Assembly (NCBI GenBank): GCA_017522745.1
Contig: JAFWYI010000277.1
Span: 1-6,435 of the forward strand
Length of the DNA: 6,435 bases
From: Mailhella sp.
Lineage (GTDB): Bacteria > Desulfobacterota > Desulfovibrionia > Desulfovibrionales > Desulfovibrionaceae
Direction of reading: 5' to 3'
The position numbers and the translations under genes were made by a program. Below are positions 4,627-6,435 of this stretch, piece after piece; the first letter of the stretch is position 1; each line of letters starts with the position of its first letter. Under the pieces are notes generated by a model that did not search any database, was not told where the DNA came from, and saw nothing but the letters and a program-made list of their open reading frames with translations.

Positions 4627-6033
4627 ATGGATAAGAAAGTCAAAGCTAACGAAATGGGGACGAAGAGCATAGGGCGTCTCCTGCTGGAATATACCATTCC
4701 TGCCATCCTCGGCATGGCCATCGTGGCCGTGAACCAGATCATATCCAGCGTCTATATAGGCTATGGTGTGGGGCCGCTGGCTCTGGCGGCCATGGCTGTC
4801 ACCTTTCCGGTCATCAACCTGCTCATGGCCTTCTGTCAGCTCGTGGCTGTGGGCTGTGCCGCCATGTGTTCCATCGCGCTCGGGCGTAAGGATATGCCGG
4901 AAGCCCGCAGCATGCTGGGGCATTGTGTCCTGCTGGAGATACTGCTCAGCGCGGTGTTCGGCTTCCTGTTCTGGATATTCCTCGACCCCATGCTCATGTT
5001 CTTCGGAGCAAGTGCGGAAACGCTGGCCCCCGCTCGGGAATTCATGGTCCCGCTTCTCGTGTTTGCGTGGGTGCAGTTCCTCACCATCGGTCTGAACTTC
5101 CTTGCGCGAGCCTCGGGGTATCCGAAGACGGCCATGTTCACCGCTGTGATGACTGCGCTGGGCATCGTGGTCTTTTCGCCGCTGTTCATCTATCAGTGGG
5201 AATGGGGCATGTACGGTGCGGCCATGGCGCAGGTCATGGGATCGGTGCTTTCCACGCTCTGGCTGACGGTGCATTTTCTGCGTAAGGGGGCGCTGGTACA
5301 CTTCGGCGGCGGTATGTGGAAGCTGAAGATGGACGCCGTAAAGCGAATCTTCTCCATCGGCATGGCTCCGTTCCTCATCTACTCCTGCGCATGCATCGTG
5401 GTCATCGTCATCAACCGTGCGCTTCTGGAATATGGCGGAGACCTTGCCGTGGGCGCTTACGGCATCGTGAACCGCCTGCTCATGCTCTTCGTGCTGTGCA
5501 TCGTGGGCTTCGGGCAGGGCATACAGCCCATCATCGGCTTCAACTACGGGGCCAAGAACAAGGCGCGCGTGCGCCGCACCCTCAAGCTCAGCATGGTGGC
5601 GGGAACGAGCATCACCTTCATGGGTATGCTTGTCTCTCTGCTCTGCCCGCGGCTCATGGTCCTGATGTTCACCGATCACGCGCCTCTGGTGGAACTGGCT
5701 ACGCGGGCCATGCGGCTTTCGGGTTCTCTCTTTGTGTTCGTTGGTCCGAATGTGGTCATCGGCACGTATTTCCAGTCCATCGGCATGGCCAAACTCGCGA
5801 GTCTGGTATCGCTCTCCCGTCAGATGATATGCCTCATCCCCGCGCTCATCATCTTGCCGCTGTTCTGGGGGCTGGACGGCGTGTGGCTGAGCCTGCCCTT
5901 TGCTGACTTCATGGGATCCGTGTTCGCTTCGGCCGGTCTGTACATGACCCTCAAAGCCGAGGACAACGATTGCCAGAAAGGCGATCCGGAATGCACTCCC
6001 CCTCCGGATTTCTTCAAGCCGAAGCAGATGTGA
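4627..6033 (+). CDS. MATE-family multidrug/cation exporter
   Basis: MATE transporters export drugs and organic cations from the cytoplasm in exchange for Na+ or H+. The 468-residue product is almost wholly hydrophobic helices, enough for the usual twelve in two homologous halves. The first half opens with SIGRLLLEYTIPAILGM, then a second helix ending in MCSIALGRKD. The second half opens with FSIGMAPFLIYS and contains the family pattern GFGQGIQPIIGFNYGAKNK. The last helix ends near LYMTLKA, followed by a hydrophilic tail of about 26 residues (443-468) with Cys449 and Cys456. ATG at 4627 gives the usual short MATE N-terminus and has a G-rich GGCGG element upstream. An in-frame GTG at 4597, with GGAG spaced by 6 nt, would add ten residues. 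It has its own promoter and terminator, so it is probably monocistronic. The substrate is unknown, and no regulator gene is adjacent. Confidence 0.93.
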   Translation: MDKKVKANEMGTKSIGRLLLEYTIPAILGMAIVAVNQIISSVYIGYGVGPLALAAMAVTFPVINLLMAFCQLVAVGCAAMCSIALGRKDMPEARSMLGHCVLLEILLSAVFGFLFWIFLDPMLMFFGASAETLAPAREFMVPLLVFAWVQFLTIGLNFLARASGYPKTAMFTAVMTALGIVVFSPLFIYQWEWGMYGAAMAQVMGSVLSTLWLTVHFLRKGALVHFGGGMWKLKMDAVKRIFSIGMAPFLIYSCACIVVIVINRALLEYGGDLAVGAYGIVNRLLMLFVLCIVGFGQGIQPIIGFNYGAKNKARVRRTLKLSMVAGTSITFMGMLVSLLCPRLMVLMFTDHAPLVELATRAMRLSGSLFVFVGPNVVIGTYFQSIGMAKLASLVSLSRQMICLIPALIILPLFWGLDGVWLSLPFADFMGSVFASAGLYMTLKAEDNDCQKGDPECTPPPDFFKPKQM

Positions 6034-6054
6034 GGCAGTCCCTCTGGATACAGG

Positions 6055-6081
6055 AAAGCCCCGGTCCGTCCGGGGCTTTTT
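6055..6081 (+). terminator. Intrinsic terminator of the MATE gene
   Basis: A 10-bp perfect stem with arms AAAGCCCCGG and CCGGGGCTTT, loop TCCGT (6065-6069), runs into TTTTT (6077-6081). It lies 21 nt after the MATE stop. On the other strand the stem is followed by only three T, so it may also stop thiE transcription, less efficiently. Confidence 0.92.
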
Positions 6082-6435
6082 CATGCCGTGAAAATGTCCA
6101 GCAGGCCTTTCGCCGCCACTGCCGGGTCAGGCGCGGAGCATATCTCCGAGACCACGGCGAGGCTGTGCGCCCCGGCGTCGATGACCTCGCGGGCGTTATG
6201 GGCGTGTATGCCGCCGATGGCCACGAGGGTGAGCGGCGAGTGTTCGCGGGCCCAGCGCAGACCTTCCAGCCCCCACGGGGTATGGGTGTCGGTCTTGGTG
6301 GGAGTGGCGAACACAGGGCTGATGCCTGCGTAGTCGATGTCCAGCGAGGCGGCGGCCAGCAGTTCTTCGCGCGTTTCCACGGAAAGCCCCACGATGGCGT
6401 CCGGTCCCATGAGGAGTCGCGCATCTTCCGGTGGC
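6081..6435 (-). CDS. thiE: Thiamine-phosphate synthase, C-terminal part
   Basis: ThiE joins HMP-pyrophosphate and thiazole phosphate to make thiamine phosphate, in the cytoplasm. Only the last 117 residues are inside the window. The frame continues to the right edge beyond the internal ATG at 6410 (upstream codons read PPEDARLL), so 6410 is not the start and the gene is cut by the window. A full-length ThiE has a little over 200 residues. Visible family patterns, numbered from the first visible residue, are GPDAIVGLS (10-18), DYAGISPVFATPTKTDT (34-50) with the conserved T-x-T-K, LVAIGGI (70-76) and the phosphate-loop region GAHSLAVVSEI (88-98). The final strand-helix of the TIM barrel is intact. 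It converges on the MATE gene, with 47 nt between the two stops. Whether a TPP riboswitch or other thi genes are present upstream cannot be seen. Confidence 0.92.
   Translation of the reverse strand, partial: PPEDARLLMGPDAIVGLSVETREELLAAASLDIDYAGISPVFATPTKTDTHTPWGLEGLRWAREHSPLTLVAIGGIHAHNAREVIDAGAHSLAVVSEICSAPDPAVAAKGLLDIFTA

Noticed and set aside
4540..6084. 514-codon minus-strand frame opposite the MATE gene
   Set aside because: The His/Arg/Glu-rich composition without domains is typical of an antisense shadow, while the + strand frame is a clear MATE protein.
6081..6410. thiE start at the ATG at 6410
   Set aside because: The frame stays open beyond it and the upstream codons continue the ThiE pattern, so this is an internal Met of a gene cut by the window.

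Overview
The window looks like an ordinary chromosomal stretch of a GC-rich, Gram-negative, probably anaerobic bacterium. The TolQ/TolR/TonB-type genes imply an outer membrane. The GC-ending codons, the lipoate-ligase type and the MATE type suggest a Desulfovibrio-like member of the Desulfovibrionaceae, but this is an impression from protein style, not a measured assignment. I see no mobile element, CRISPR array, rRNA or tRNA.

Left half (minus strand, read right to left from about 3180 to 1): a good sigma70-type promoter and a leader of about 120 nt precede tolQ, tolR and a TonB/TolA-family transducer. The gaps are 11 and 18 nt, so these three form an operon encoding an inner-membrane proton-driven motor and its periplasm-spanning arm. 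About 80 nt further on, past a hairpin, lies the start of an exported, strongly helical protein that runs off the left edge. It may be the N-terminal periplasmic part of a large MscS/MscK-type channel. It is not TolB, so the usual tolB-pal pair does not follow directly.

Centre (3025-3446): a 422-nt divergent intergenic region. It holds the tol promoter, a pair of imperfect direct repeats, G-runs, and the promoter and Shine-Dalgarno of lplA. The lplA gene (lipoate-protein ligase A) runs rightward and charges lipoate-dependent enzymes from free lipoate.

Right half: a well-formed promoter between lplA and the next gene carries a 10-bp palindrome touching its -35 box. It drives a MATE-family multidrug/cation exporter. 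A strong intrinsic terminator closes that gene. Converging from the right edge is the C-terminal part of thiE (thiamine-phosphate synthase), whose stop codon shares a base with the terminator T-run.

Four functions sit side by side here (envelope energetics, lipoate scavenging, efflux, thiamine synthesis) with no sign that they form one system. I found no convincing new system. The points worth following up are the transducer's architecture and gene order, the possible alternative stems in the tolQ leader, the direct repeats between the divergent promoters, and the palindrome at the MATE promoter.
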